A DNA stretch of 64,000 nt, from contig JAOVVO010000459.1 of the NCBI GenBank assembly GCA_028564675.1, forward strand, positions 1-64,000, read 5' to 3'. The first letter of the stretch is position 1. Every line of letters begins with the position of its first letter. Below the pieces are notes generated by a model, which worked only from the letters and a program-made list of their open reading frames with translations, did no database searches and had not been told where the DNA came from. The stretch is from Onchocerca lupi (taxonomy: Eukaryota; Nematoda; Chromadorea; Rhabditida; Onchocercidae). The translations under genes and the position numbers were made by a program. This document shows, piece after piece, positions 12,409 to 26,319 of the stretch.

Positions 12409-15400
12409 GTTTAATTCCATTGCATAGACGAGGAACAGAGTAATGAACAGTCCTAAGTTGGAGCATAATGAGACCTCGGAAATAACTCTCCAACATAATT
12501 CATCCCTTAAACGAATATCCCAAACTCAAGTTACAGTAACACCTAACTTAAAATGATTACAGCGAGCTGTAGCACAAATAGGTTGACAGGTACACGCATT
12601 TGCATAATACGAATGGTCTCTGTTGTGTTACATTTAACTGGATGAAATCAAATAATCTCGGCCGGTCATGAAATGTTGGTCGGGCCAAGTATGAAAAGGG
12701 CTAAGGCTTAGTCGCATGAGGATGGGTCAAAGGTTAGGCAATTGTATGCGGTAATCATACATATGGAAGATTAAGAAAATGAAGACGGGATACTCTCGAT
12801 GAACTATGTCAATGAGTTGATGAAGATATATCATATGGCATGCTAAAGATTCGTACATTTCTCCTCACTCTACATATAAATAATAAAGCTTAACTTTTAT
12901 CCCTTTTCATAAGACTCTTTCTTCGTTTTCTCATAATAATATTTAAGCACCCTGTCTCACTCTTTCTCTCCTGATATACTTGGAACAGACAGAAAAAACA
13001 TTATCTAAAATTTCTTTCTTCTACATATTTCTCGAGTTGTCTGATGCATTATCTTCCCGCTTGAGATCGAAGGTCGTGCAGACTAAATCATGATAATCCT
13101 TTCAAGTTTGAAATGTTCATTTGCAGTGCGGTGTTGAAAAGATCAACATTAAGAAGGAGATCGGATTTCAGATTTGTTCGGTGCAGTAATTGTATGTGAG
13201 AAAAATATAATTCAAAGATAATATTATTTAAAAATAGATCCTATGGCAAATGGACAGTTTCGTAACTGGAAAAAAAATAGTGAAATAAAGAAAAATTGTA
13301 ATTGTGGAACTAGTGAAAAAATAGAAAGATGAGGTGAATCCATCCTTTTGAGGAAGGAGATTCAGTCCAGATAATTCCTAGAATTTAAATTATAAGTCGA
13401 TTTTTTGTCTTGATAAGCCCGACTTGAGGTTGTAGTAAAAGTTGGGAAGCCTAGGAATGAATATGTGATTTATCCCTTTCGTTGAATATAACAGTCGAGT
13501 CTGATGGCCTAATAATTGGAGACTTCCGTCGTCAAGAGTGATGTGCTGTCATTTTTCTCTTCCTTTTTCATTTGACAGTTATTGAACTTGCATTTTCTTA
13601 TCTTCTAATCGATCTATTAAATAGGGAGTTGATAATTGAAGGATGAAAACTGTTAAGGAGAGTTGACTTCTGATTGCAACAGTGCGATATTTACTTATCC
13701 AAAGACAAATAGAATGCTTTCAAATATATTACTTCAACTCTTGAATTTATGAATTTATTTGCGTATAAGTTGTCTTAAGGAATATATCTTCTTTTCTTGA
13801 TCGCATATAGGGAAGACTAAGTTGGCGCGAAGAGCGTTGCTATCCAAAGTGATACTTTCAGATGTACAAAGAATTCTGATAATTGTTTCTCATTAAAAAA
13901 TAATTAAAAGATGAAAATTGTCAATATGTTTCCAAAAAGATAAAATAGCTGAAATAAACAGATGCCGGGTTTTGGATCACTCGCACGGAGAATTTTGAAG
14001 GAATTAGGTATTTTATATTTTGAAAGTCTGCCACTTTGATACAGAATTTATTCAAAAAATCAAATTTCTGTTGATTGGACATTAAAATGATGCAAATGGA
14101 ACTACTTTCCAATGTTAAAAGGAAATAAATATCGACAATGCCTGCAATAAAGATTGATAAATTTTCCAAGCCGAATTTGATTGTTTAATTTAAAATATAG
14201 ATTTCTATAATAAAGTGAAATCTGCTTCGATCATTATTGTAGCAGATATTAACGCTTATTTATATCAATATTGTGAAATATGGAAACTATTTTAATGGTC
14301 ATCAATGAAAAAAAAAATGATTCACCGCGAGTATTATCAGAGCAGTAAAAATCAAGTTTCATGTGATATGTGCAGTAAAAGAGAATAAATCTTATTTCAC
14401 ATGTGCAAATTAAATCGAAAGTTCGATTGAAACTATTGTTTCAGTAAATCTACGAATTCATGTTTCTTATTTGTCATTTATGCGAATTGTCCGAGATGCA
14501 TGATATGGTTTGGATATTACGATACAGATGAACTTTCGAGTGAAAACAGAAGAGTTGAATACTGTTATTTTTAGAGGGACCTTCAGATAAATTTCTAGAA
14601 TGAAATGGAAAAAAATAAATGAGATGGAGCTGAAAAATTTATTGGCATATCATAGCATATTGATCAATATCATCTAATTTATATTTTCGTTCCAATCTAT
14701 AATTTTCCACTATTTTTCGTTTTTCTTTCTTAAAGTTACCTAAATACTTAAAAATGAAAAATTGCATGATTAAAAGGAGGAATATATCTATTCATTCAAT
14801 AATATTACACTTCATCGTAATTTAAGGGAACCTTTAAATGCTGAAATAATCAATAAAATTGGAATGATGTTAGTAAGAGTTCAACAATTTTGGATTTTTT
14901 CTGCAGAAGCATTTAGATGGAATAATTGTTCGGCATGCAAAAATGCATTTCGTTGAATCTTTTCATTCAAGATGCAGCCACAATTTAATTATTTTCTAGC
15001 AGTCAGTTCAAAAATCAGAACGAAACTCTTTGGATAAAGTATAGAAATATGTACTGCTCCTTCAAATGACTTCAAATTAAAATAACTTTCGAAATGGCAA
15101 ATAAAAACAAAGCATTTATTTTTCCGAACAGATTAAAGGATTTTTATTTCATAATTTATCTCTAAATTCAGTTTAAATTCTATCAATTTCAGAAAACAGA
15201 TCACATGTTACTCGCTTTCTGAAGTTATGTTGTAGAAGCAGTGTTTTAATTTGTGCCGTTTGTCGTAGACTTCTATTGTTATTTTTAATCTACTTTTGTA
15301 TATTCTGTTATTCCCATTATCAAAGCCCATTGTCCACTAGTATTTGGTATCTTTTTATTTAACTTTACTTTGAACAAAATTTTGAAGCCTTTTCACGATC

Positions 15401-16913
15401 AAATCATTTTCAAACAATACTTTTTTTTTTTTCATAAAAAAATTTCTTCCTTACATGAAATGTTAGGTTCAAGTTATAAAGCAAATTGATTGAAAATTTT
15501 ACAAAGTACATGAGTGGCAGACGTATTGCATGATTTGTGAACATTCAAGGTGGAATAGTAACATACGGAAACAGCCAAGGGAAAATAATTATGAAACTAA
15601 GCTAAACTAAGTTGGAAGAGGATGTTCTGTAACGGATACTACGATTATGATCAGCAGTTACATTTGGATTTAAATGTCAAATGTCTATATGAATTTCATC
15701 GCTACTTGTAATCTAAAGAAGCATTTAGAAGCGTGTACAGTCTCGGAAATTAAGCTTGTAATCGATTGTATTTTTTTTTTTTAATGCTTATTTCAATTAC
15801 TCGAAGGCTTTTAATTTCATTTTTTGCCTGAAACTTTGCGAACAATCGAGGTCTTATTTATTATTTATCATTGCTCATTTTGATTCATTTAAAATACATG
15901 TTCTATCTTTTATTTTATCACAAGAGTTAAACGAATTAAGTATTCATTTCACAGTAATATATCATTTGTAATAAAGGCGTATAAATGTCCTCAGTTTTGG
16001 AAATTATATATGCATTATATTATTGAAAATTCTGGAAAAGTGGAACGAATAACAACAAATAAATATTATTTATGCATACTCATTCATTTCATTTTATTTT
16101 TCATCTCGACAGCTAAAATCAAATGTCATTAACTTAAAAATTTTTCATGCTGTGTACTTCAACGACGCTTAATTTGAATTCATTTTTCTTCAAAATTTTG
16201 AACGTGAAAAGATTTTAAATAACCTGATATTGCAAATTTTATTAATTTTCTAATTTTTGTTTCTTCATTATTTCATTCGTCATTCTTTTAATATTCCATT
16301 TTTCATAAAATAGCTTACAGAGTGATAGAGCAGTTTTTCATAAAGTAGCCTTAGTCCCTTAGACGAATTTAACATTCAATTACTTCCTCTTATTATATTT
16401 TCCACATATCTTCTTAAACTTTGAATTATCTTTAAAAATTTATATTTATCTTTGCTTTTTACAGATGAATAAAATAATAACTTATGGATGAAGTTCAATG
16501 AATCAGTTTCCTTAAAAATATAATAGAAGATGGTTGATGCAGCAAGGTTTTACATGCATTGAAATGGTTATTTAAATTATATACATCATTCTTTTAATAG
16601 TTGATTAGATAGAAAATTACAGCTAAATATCAAATTTTTATTCAGATACTTAAATTATCCAAATTTATGCCCAAACAACTTTCTTCTATTTCTTATAACT
16701 CACGATCAAGTAAAAGCTTATTGAGGAAACTAAGCATTAATTGAGCGCACATTTTTATTTGAGCTATTTTTGATCGGAAAAAACATACGATCTTGAAATA
16801 AAGGAGCAAAAGTTCCAATTATCTAATTCTTATCAGATTAGATAGCTTGTGGTTCTTTTTTTTTTTTTTTTTTGCGAAAATTATTCCTTAAAAAAAAATA
16901 TCAATCTTTCCAG

Positions 16914-17109
16914 ATGGCATCCATAATATCAACACTGGCAGAAAAGAATTTATACAAGACATGATGGAGTATATGGGATCCATCCCTATGATTTAGAACC
17001 AACAGGAAAAATAAGCTTGGCAAAGTTTTGTTGGGGATATTGCACTGATGATAATCTGCACTTCCTTAGCATCCTCTGTCATCCAGAAAAACCTACAGAA
17101 TTCCTTTAG
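16914..17109 (+). other. Unassigned exon-like segment
   Basis: A good acceptor (ATCTTTCCAG, ending at 16913) is followed by unusually stop-poor, less AT-rich sequence. One frame runs for about 59 codons to a TAG at 17107-17109 and includes GVYGIHPYDLEPTGKISLA. A second frame, read directly from the acceptor, gives GIHNINTGRKEFIQDMMEY before a stop. I recognise neither product and found no upstream exon to join, so it could be a terminal exon or a decayed gene. Confidence 0.25.
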
Positions 17110-18845
17110 TTTCACCGATCGTCGTGGAAATCCAAAATAATTCTTTCTTCGAATGAATGCAATGTTTGTTGATCTTTGTAAAAAGCATAAAAAACATATT
17201 TAAGAAGTTTACATAAATGACAGATGAAATCATTTCTCTGTCAACAATAATGTTCTTGAAGTGATTTTTTATGAAAGTTTGTTCAGAATGAATGGATGCG
17301 TTGGCTTTTTACAGCAGTGCATTAGTGTTTTTCAAGCGACTGCGAATTAGCTGAGCCGAGTTCATTAAAAATATATGCGGAACAAAGTTAAGGTAAACAA
17401 ACTAAACGGAGTAATCCAGTTAGGCCTTATCAGATTATCTTTCTGTTTTCCTTTTTCATTTATTGAGATTCATGGATTGTTCAGATGTCGACGTATCAGT
17501 TCTGATATTATTCAAAATGCATTTCATTTATCAAACATTTTTTCAATGTAAGCCATTTATAGCTGTATGAATAGACGCTACTATATCATTATCATTGTTT
17601 ACATTTATTCTGTGTTTATATTGCAAAGAACATATAAGATATATGCATTCGTTGAAATTATCACAAATTAATGAACTAAAATTTGTACTTTCATAATCGT
17701 TTATTCGTGAAGATGTGCACCTTTCAACCTTGTAATTAAACTTGTATCTTTCTTTCTCATCCTCTAAATTTCACCATTCCCTTCTCCCAACTCAGACTTT
17801 AATGCATCTTCTCACACAATTCGTTGCGAAAGATTAACTTTCTTTTGTTATTTTAATTATACGAAGCAACAAAAGTTTGAAAATGAAGGATTTTCATAAT
17901 CCAACTTTAAAATTGCTTATGGAAATTTGAAAACTGTGTTGTCGAGCTGTCTAGAATCTTTCAAGAATCGTAATCTGTCTTTTGCTTTTATATTTTGATA
18001 GTTAACTTTATGAAGCACTCAGTAAGATACGAACTTCAGCATTCTTGTAAATCCATAATCATTGTGCATTTAAAGTGTATGCATTAAATTGGTCTGCACT
18101 CCTTTTATACAGCCATGGTTCTTTTGTTATTTTCTAACATTCACTGTAAAAAAAAAAACATCATGATGAATCGAACTTGGCTTAAAATCAAAGTCGAAGT
18201 TTGGAAGCCAAAGTGATGTCACTTAATGGCCAGAACTTCAGCGCTGCAAATGATAGATCAAATGCAATGCTAAAGTTTTGACAAATTAAGAAAGAGTCAA
18301 AACTTTTATATATGCACCATAACTTGAAGCTTATGTATTAGTTCGTACTTGTGTGTCTTGCCTGATAAGATCTTGTATGTGATACGATATGATATAAGCA
18401 ATTAGGCATCCAAAAATTTTACATATAAAACTAAAACTTTCTACCAAACTGGTGTAATGCGGTAGATTTCTATAAATGCTGTGATGATTATCGAAAAGGA
18501 AATGCATTAAATCATTCTTCATCATATAATAACAGCATTAATATGAAAAGCAAACGATCAAAAAAAAATTCTTATAAAATATCACGCTTCATTCTTGGAA
18601 AATTGAGGAATAATTAGGACTAATTAGAATAATTAGCCGGTAGAGTTATTCTTTTTTTTCCAGTCTCAATTTGCATTAACTTAACAACCGAAATTGATGC
18701 CATTCTCTTATTTATCTCCGTTATTTCTTAATTTTCAAAAATTTTTAAATTAATTATTAATTCAACTACAGAAACATATTTATATTTTCACGCAACTGGA
18801 TCATTCATGTTGTTCCTTGCACGAGCTTATTTGACTTAACTTTAC

Positions 18846-18847
18846 AG
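18846..18847 (+). promoter_or_regulatory. Putative trans-splice acceptor of receptor 1
   Basis: TTGACTTAACTTTACAG ends here, 44 nt upstream of the proposed start codon of the first Cys-loop receptor. The frame upstream of the ATG is also open, so an upstream cis-spliced exon cannot be excluded. Confidence 0.4.
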
Positions 18848-18891
18848 GCAATTCGCTGATAGTGGCTGATAATAAGAAAAAAGTGCAAGTA

Positions 18892-21800
18892 ATGCCACCA
18901 AAAAAATTTGCCGTCTGTGCTTATTTTTTTCACCTAACAGCAAGTGAGTTTTGAATAAATTTGTTAACTTCTGAAGTTAAAAAAACAGATGGAGAATTTC
19001 ATTTAGTGCTAACACATCAGCTGGAATATAATTCTAAACCTATCAAAGTTTTGTTTATGCCCATTAATCTTCCAGGTTATGCTGGAGTTTTGTTTATGCC
19101 CATTAATCTTCCTGGTTATTATACATTTTTCTAAGTTCAAGAAATTGCAAACTACATTCGAACCATAATGACAGCAAAATCTCAAATTACACTTGAAGTC
19201 ACAAACACACCAGTTTTAATGTCATCGTCCTTTCTTCCAACATTTCTAATTGAATTCTCCTCTGCATAAATCCTAAACACGGTATTGCGATATTGCGAGG
19301 AGCAAGAACCTTTCACACTTTTTCTGATGGACACCAATTGTGGGCTTACTTTCTGCAAGATCATTTAGACTCACAAAGTTCCAAGTTATTTTTTACAAGA
19401 AAAAAATGCCAACTTTTGCTCATAAAATAAATCGGACAAAGAGTCCAAAAAACTGATCCATTCGCTAGAAGCATAGTGAAACAAATTTAATAAATGCACA
19501 CTGATATTGATAATGATGTTGTCTTAGCCCAAATTAGACTTGATGGAAATGTCATTCCCGAATCAAATGCAACCAATTTATTGCGAAGTTCCATTTTACT
19601 TTTCAAATTCTTATTTTGCGTTATTTGAATTGCAAAAATACCGAAGTTCACATATTGTCAAATGCATAAATATTATCATTTTCCAGAAAATTAAATTTTT
19701 TAAGTACTTATAAAACGAAAGAACGATAGCAAAAAAGATAACTGTCTGACGTTCCAGTGGAATGATAAGGAATCGATAACATGATTTTTTATTTCTTCAA
19801 CAAAGCCTTTCGAAATTATTATTTCAAACAATGACAATTAATGTTCAATCATAAAATAAGTCGAAAAAATTAAAATGTTTTTATATTTGAATTATTTACA
19901 GCATTATTGGCTTCAAATTATTTACCAACGCAGCTGAAACTAGTGCATGATATGTTGGAAACATATGATAAGAAGTCGAAACCTGTATGGGATCACACCA
20001 AACCGATTAATGTGACATTTAGCATGGATCTATATCAAATACTAGAAGTGGTTTGTTACACTTGTTTTATCATCAGGTACCATGCTTTTTGTCCTACTTA
20101 ATTCTCCATTATAGATTGATTTTCGAGATAATTTATTGAACTGATGTAATGTAAAAAAAATTGTGAGAATTATTTGATAATTTTGAAGTGGGAGGTAGAG
20201 AGATATAAAATTGATGGATTGAGACACATCTTGTTTTGGTGATGCCATTTTTATTTATAACTTATATAAATACAAATAACATAAAAGATTTTATAGAACG
20301 AACCACAACAATATATTCTGCTCAATGCTTGGATAATTGAGGTTATCTTTTATCTACATTTATTTTATCATTTTGATAGTAATCAAATCTTTAATTTTAT
20401 TGGTTTTGGTTAGAGAAAACTTAGTAATATGAGAAAAGCAAATGACTTCTGCAGCAGTCTTTTCTGAATTTAGACAAAATTTTTTTTTGTCACAATGTAT
20501 TAAATTGTTTGCAAATTCTTTCAATCATTCTTACTGACCAGTTCATCAGTCTATCCCATAGATCAGTTTTTTTCTAATCTCCTTTTATTATAGTTTTCCG
20601 AAAAAGCGAACGACGATTGACAATTTATTGCTAAACAATTAAATTGATAAGAGTTCTATCTAAAGCGGAAATTTTACTTAAGACTCTAATCACTACTTTT
20701 TATGAACGCGAAAATGAATAAAATTTGCACGATGAATAAAATCAATTTTTGACATAAAATATTGAACAGATAGATTATATTTAATTCTGAGATAATCATT
20801 AATTATTCCGACAATCATAGCAAAAGCATCTGATTAACGATAAAATATCTTGTTCACTTATGATAAGATCAACTAATTATAAAAAAAATAAAGGAAAAAA
20901 TCCTCCTCTCATATTAAATATGAAATAAAATATTCAAGCATAAATCAAAGGGTTGCGATGACGAAATCTTTGATTACAACTTCTCTACAATCACATGATT
21001 TTTTAGCCTGCTTGTAGAAGTGTACCTTGATTAATTAAAATTAACAGATTATGAGGTAGTGACAGAAATGAATATCAGTTTTTCGAGCATGGCTTTCTAT
21101 TTTAGATTTTATTGGATTTGACCAAAAAAATTCCGTGATAGTTTCATTAAATCACATGATTTTCCGCTAGACTTTTTACTAGGAAAACTATCTAAATCAC
21201 AGAGTGGTAAAAATAATTTTGCTACATATTAATTCAATTTCTTCAACAACAATAAATTTTGACAATTTCAAGTACCGAATTTTATCCCTGCATTTTCGAT
21301 TTTCGCAAAGATTTTTAAATTCCAACAGAGAATTTTTTGTAATTTATTGAAACGAAACTTTTTACACTGAAATGAATCTTGGCTTTTCAAACTAAAAAAA
21401 ATAAAAATCGAAAAATTCTCAAAAAAGAAAAAAAAATGACAAGTTCAATTTGCTGAACCCAATTTATCCTTTTCATTGAGAACAAAAGTTTTGTCAAATT
21501 TTAAATATTTATGAATTTATAGCGATGGTACGACGAGTTTTTATATTGGCGTTCAGAAGATTATGATAATATTACGGAAATCCATTTACCGCATAGTTCA
21601 ATATGGCTACCGGATACGACACTTTATAATTCGTTCGTTTACTTTATTTGTTACAATGTTTATTTCGAAAGATAACATGGAATATCGCGGGGGTTTCCTA
21701 GATAATCTTACCATATAACGCTTACCATAAATGAGATTCAAAGCAGGTAATAAACATGTCTTAATTTGTATTTACAATAAAAGGTCATAAAATTTTCAAG

Positions 21801-24800
21801 CAGTTCAGGTTAGTGATGAAAGATGATGATACGAGGAGACTAATGAATGCAAAAATTACCACAAATGTAAATATTCGTGCTGCACATGTCGAACTTCTCT
21901 ATCCAACCGTTTACAAATTCTCATGTCTTTTAAATCTTCGTTTCTTTCCATTCGATATTCAGGGAAGTATTTTATATTACAATTAAACTATCTGTATAGA
22001 TTTATCTTCTGAATAAATAACAAATGACCAAAAAGAAAAGAGCCAATTTCGCTCGTTTAATTAATAGTACCGTAAATGCTACCAAAAAAATTATGCCGTG
22101 ATTATTTGTATCATCAAGAATATCAAAAGTATACAACTACGAAATTACGATCTCCATTTTATTGAGATATAGTAGCATATATGGTGACAAGATATAAATT
22201 GACAAAAATATTGAAATTTTTCAATTGTTAGAAAAATCTAAAAATTCAATTGTTAAAAATTGTTTTTTTCAAGATGTAGATTCTAAACTGCTCATCGAAA
22301 AATTCGTATTGCCGAAACATTTTTAGAATGCATATACTAAATTAAAAGGTAGCTTAAGAAAAGACTCATCGTATCTGATAATGAATTTAAATTTGATTAC
22401 AGTCAGTTATTCTTAATTGTTAAATTTTGACTTGTCAGGCTAGTTCCATTATTTCAGGTTTGTTCGATGATATTTTCAAGTTGGACATTTGATCAGAAAG
22501 GTATTGATTATTTTGCATATTCAAACACTGTTGGCATGACAAACTACATCGAGAACGAGGGTTGGCATATTTTCAGGACGGCAGGTGCAGCATTCTCATT
22601 TCTGGTTGTCTTCGTTTGAATTGAATTAGTCTCTGAACAAAAAAAAAGTATTAGTAATTCTGTTCAATATCTTCGAAGCTGTTTCATCTTGCTTCATCAT
22701 AGCCATCTTTACTTCCTTTTAAAAATTAATTGCAGGCCATATGATATTCGTAAATGAAGTTATTCCTTTGCTACACTTCTTTTTTTCATTCAGCTTCCAC
22801 ATGAAACAAGCGATTTTTTCTTAAATTTGAACATTTTTTTAACTTCAGTAGATTTTCAGAAAAAACGAAGTTCACTTTTCTAACATTTACCTTTTTCCTC
22901 GAAAGACTAAGAAGTGATGCTCTGAGATGGATCAGAAAAGAGAGAAAAATCAATATAAAATAAATGCTAATGCTTCACACAATTTCCATACTTTTCAAAA
23001 ATTTGCACTTGCATGTTCTGCTTTGCAGTAAAAAAGAAGGAAATGAAGTATGACTGTTGCCCGAACAAGTATACTCTTCTCTCAATAACGCTATATTTGC
23101 GAAGAAAGCCTCTATTTTACATCATAAACTTAATCATTCCAACAAGTATCACAACGCTCATCGCTATTGTTGGATTTTTCGCGTATGTTTTTTTTTTCTT
23201 AAATTCGCATTCCCATTTCCCACTTCTAATTTCACGTTCTAGGCTACGCCTCTCAGAAGATTTCTTAAATTCTTTGATGTTTAGAACGTCAACAGCAAGT
23301 GGTATGCGTGAAGAAAAAGTGTCGCTTGGCATCACAACGTTATTATCAATGTCCATCCTAATGCTGATGATCTCCGATCAGATGCCGACCACATCCACAT
23401 TCATACCGCTCATTGGTTCCTTCCTTTTCGAGCATATCTTTCTTAAATAATTATTATATACAATTAGTCATTTATCGATCCGTCTGCCTGTGGATATGAA
23501 ATGATTATCAGCGTTTCAATTCTTCTTCAGTATTGCTTGAGCAACAATTAATAAGATTCTTCAGCTCACTTTAGGTTGGTTCATTTTGGCTATGATAGCA
23601 ATAATCACTTTTGGAACTTTGGCATCCTCTGTTATCATCGCTATTCAAAAACGTGGTCGTCTAAAGAGCCGTCTTACTCCACGTACTGTTTGCTTGATGA
23701 AATTCATCGCTTATATCATTTTTGAAGACATACCAAGACACTTGACGGAGGACACGCACGAGGTATAAAAATTTATTCCAATATCGTTGAACAGTTTATC
23801 CAAAAAAGGCGAAGAATCAGTCTGAGAAGGAAATTTTTACGTTAAATTTAAATAAATAATCCAAACTAAATGGAACTGGGCATTTCAGAAAAAAGTCAAA
23901 TTTCAAATCAATACACAAATAAAAATTTTATTTATCTAATGGCCAGGTTATTATCAATTACAGTTGCATTTTAGGAGGACTTGAAAATAACAGCTTTACA
24001 AAATGAAAGATGTGACTTCCTGAGGACAAGGCGGTCAGAAGGACAGTGGAACAAACAATGGGAATATTTACAGAAAAGTAAAAAAACAAAGGTAGTAGAA
24101 TCACATGTCAGCAAATCGCCGAAATTGTCTTTCAATATCCCTGATTTATTGTTTCCGAAGCATAGCCAATGTAAGTTCATGTTTTTCAAGAAGTTTGGAT
24201 TCGTATCATTGTCTTAAAACACGATTGATTTGACTCTTTTTAGCTGATCAAAGCGTCAATATCTCAGACATCCCGGATACTGCTCTGACTACAGCAATTT
24301 CTCCCATATCTCCTGCTATTGTCCAGCATGATTCATCAGAAGGAGATAATCCTGGTCTAAAGATGAATGGAAATGATGGCGATTCAGTTCTTACATCTTC
24401 AAAAAAATCCACTTTTTCTTTAGCACAACAGCAAAGGCCTCCACAAAAAATTTTAACTTCCTGCGGTATGTAGCTTGCACTTAACTAATCAATTTGTCAA
24501 ATTTAGTATTCTTACAAAGTGTGGATCTAATATTTTCGGACAATGTAACTAGCATGTTTATCATAATTATCATTGTATCATACAATCAACTCTTAAAAGC
24601 ATTCACTTGTTTTGTAATCAGTCAAATGATCAATCTTCAATTAATAACATACATCATTTCGTCTGTTTAAAACCCGAAACTTATGAATAAATTGTTATGA
24701 ATTTATTTTAAGATGAGAATAGTATTCGGCAGAACCGTCGATTGGCACGAGATGAATATAACTGGATGGCAAAAGTATTAGAGCGGTTGTTTTTCATCTT

Positions 24801-24885
24801 TTTCATCATCATTTTTATATTTGTCACGATTGGTATCAATTCCCTCGGTTTCTACTACTGGTCCTCTATGGATCATCTATTGTAA
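18892..24885 (+). CDS. Nicotinic-type Cys-loop receptor alpha subunit (receptor 1)
   Basis: Exons: 18892-18943, 19902-20050, 20297-20341, 21523-21632, 21809-21962, 22458-22584, 23029-23182, 23285-23415, 23575-23762, 23975-24170, 24244-24465, 24713-24885; 566 aa. It should form the ligand-binding subunit of a plasma-membrane pentameric cation channel. Visible in order: signal peptide (MPPKKFAVCAYFFHL), loop A WLPDTTLYN, a Cys-loop with exactly 13 residues between C158 and C172, loop C KYDCCPNKY with the vicinal Cys pair that defines alpha subunits, M1 (IINLIIPTSITTLIAIVGFF), M2 with the EK entry of cation channels (EEKVSLGITTLLSMSILML), M3, a long Ser-rich cytoplasmic loop, M4 and a short tail. 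The clade looks DEG-3-like, but I cannot fix an orthologue. Oddity: the intron after exon 5 begins GGAAGT instead of GTAAGT. The first exon rests on the signal peptide and frame only. Confidence 0.88.
19048..19119. repeat. Tandem 33-bp duplication in receptor 1 intron 1
   Basis: A 33-bp unit at 19048-19080 recurs at 19087-19119 with one mismatch (period 39). It lies in the first intron of receptor 1 and has no coding role that I can see. Confidence 0.85.
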
Positions 24886-26319
24886 GAAAACCGATAAGAT
24901 ATTTCCTATTGAAGACTCTTCTGGAAATCTAAATGGTGATAATTATCAGAAATGATTGTCGGAATATCTCATCACTTCACTTTCTAATCATCTTTTATAT
25001 TAGCTGTGAAAGTATTATTTCATTTTATTTGTGAATGGCTTCTCCCTATCCAATATGCAATAATATCTCATGGTCTCTTTAGAAAATTTCTTCTACGAGT
25101 ACATACTTTTCAATTTTAACATATCCAATCGGAATAACTTCCGTATCGTAAAGCTTTCTTTTTCTTCACAATGGAGCTTTTTATATGAAACTCACTAAAG
25201 TTGCTATTATTTGAGGTATATCATCGTCAACCGAAATTATGATTAAAAATTTTGTTCAAAATTTTTCTATTTTGTTCCCAGAAAGAAATTTTAAAATTTG
25301 TTTCAAATGGCAAAATCTGTGAATAAGGAAAGCAGTTTATTTGCCAATGAAATATGGTTGATTTGGTATTTTTTTGTAAAACAGCTGAAGTTGTTTAAAA
25401 TGTCAGATAATCGATAACATTGCAACAGTTTTCTTTCACTAATCGTAATAATTAAGTTTTAATAAAAATCACTATCTGAACTCAATGATATATGAATGAA
25501 AATTGTTTTGTTGCATGGATTGAATCAATGATTCAAGATCTGGATTTCAGCAAATTTTTCTTGGACAAATTGTGATTGTGATTATGTTGATTTTTTTAAT
25601 TTTTTGGATATTATATTTTAATTAAGATTATATAAATACACAAACTGGTAAACAATGTACTTTGTTTGATTGCACAGATTGGTAGAATGGCTGCCTAATC
25701 ATATATTAAAAGCCATCAAAAAAATTGCAAAATTATGATTTCCATAAAAAGAGACAGTTTGCAGATGATTATTTCATGAATGGATAATTTTATTGTCTAT
25801 TTTTTTTCTTTTCAATGAAGGCTAAGAATATCTTTCTTGTCCTATCATACAACAGTATGATTTCCTTTTTGTTAAGCAATTTAAGGATTTAGCCGTTGAT
25901 TTTGCAAATTTTTGCTTTCGGCAGTTTTTTTTTCCATTAATATTATTGAAGTGGATGAGCATAAGTTTTATTTTTTAATTTTTGTCAAATCTAAGAAAAA
26001 TATTCTATTTAATTATGTCAAGAACGAATACTTCATTTTAATCTTACATAATTATGTATAAATTGTCCTAGCAAGATGTTATTCTACATAAATAATAATA
26101 TGTATTCATTCCTATGTAAATAATAATAATATAAGGAAGTGGTAAAATATCTTTTAATGGAACATGCTGTTGATACTGAGCGTTTTTGTCGGAATAAACA
26201 TTGCCAATGCACACTAATGTCATTTATTTTCCAGAAACATTAAGCAGTTGACTAAAATTTTGGCAACTTTTTGAATAACGCTAGGCAAAGATCAGTCCTA
26301 TCGACGCAGCTTTAATGTC
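24886..26319. other. Spacer between the two receptor genes
   Basis: About 1.4 kb, AT-rich, with no exon-like segment. An AATAAA occurs near 25460 but is some 570 nt after the stop of receptor 1. It should contain the receptor 1 3' UTR and either the receptor 2 promoter or, if the pair is an operon, the intercistronic region. Confidence 0.55.

Larger units (their letters stand above)
12186..18847. other. Gene-poor interval between transportin and receptor 1
   Basis: About 6.7 kb between divergently oriented genes. 12300-12780 is visibly less AT-rich than its surroundings and contains a 10-bp hairpin (12379-12408). 16914-17109 is exon-like (separate entry). The rest is AT-rich with T runs near 15421, 15770 and 16855. 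The 82-codon minus-strand frame at 13921-14169 has no recognisable features and no convincing splice context. Confidence 0.5.

Noticed and set aside
13921..14169. 82-codon minus-strand frame
   Set aside because: Hydrophobic, composition-driven, with no homology or splice partners visible.
23117..23356. Minus-strand frame over receptor 1 exons
   Set aside because: It is antisense to the M1-M2 exons, whose plus-strand product is clearly a channel.
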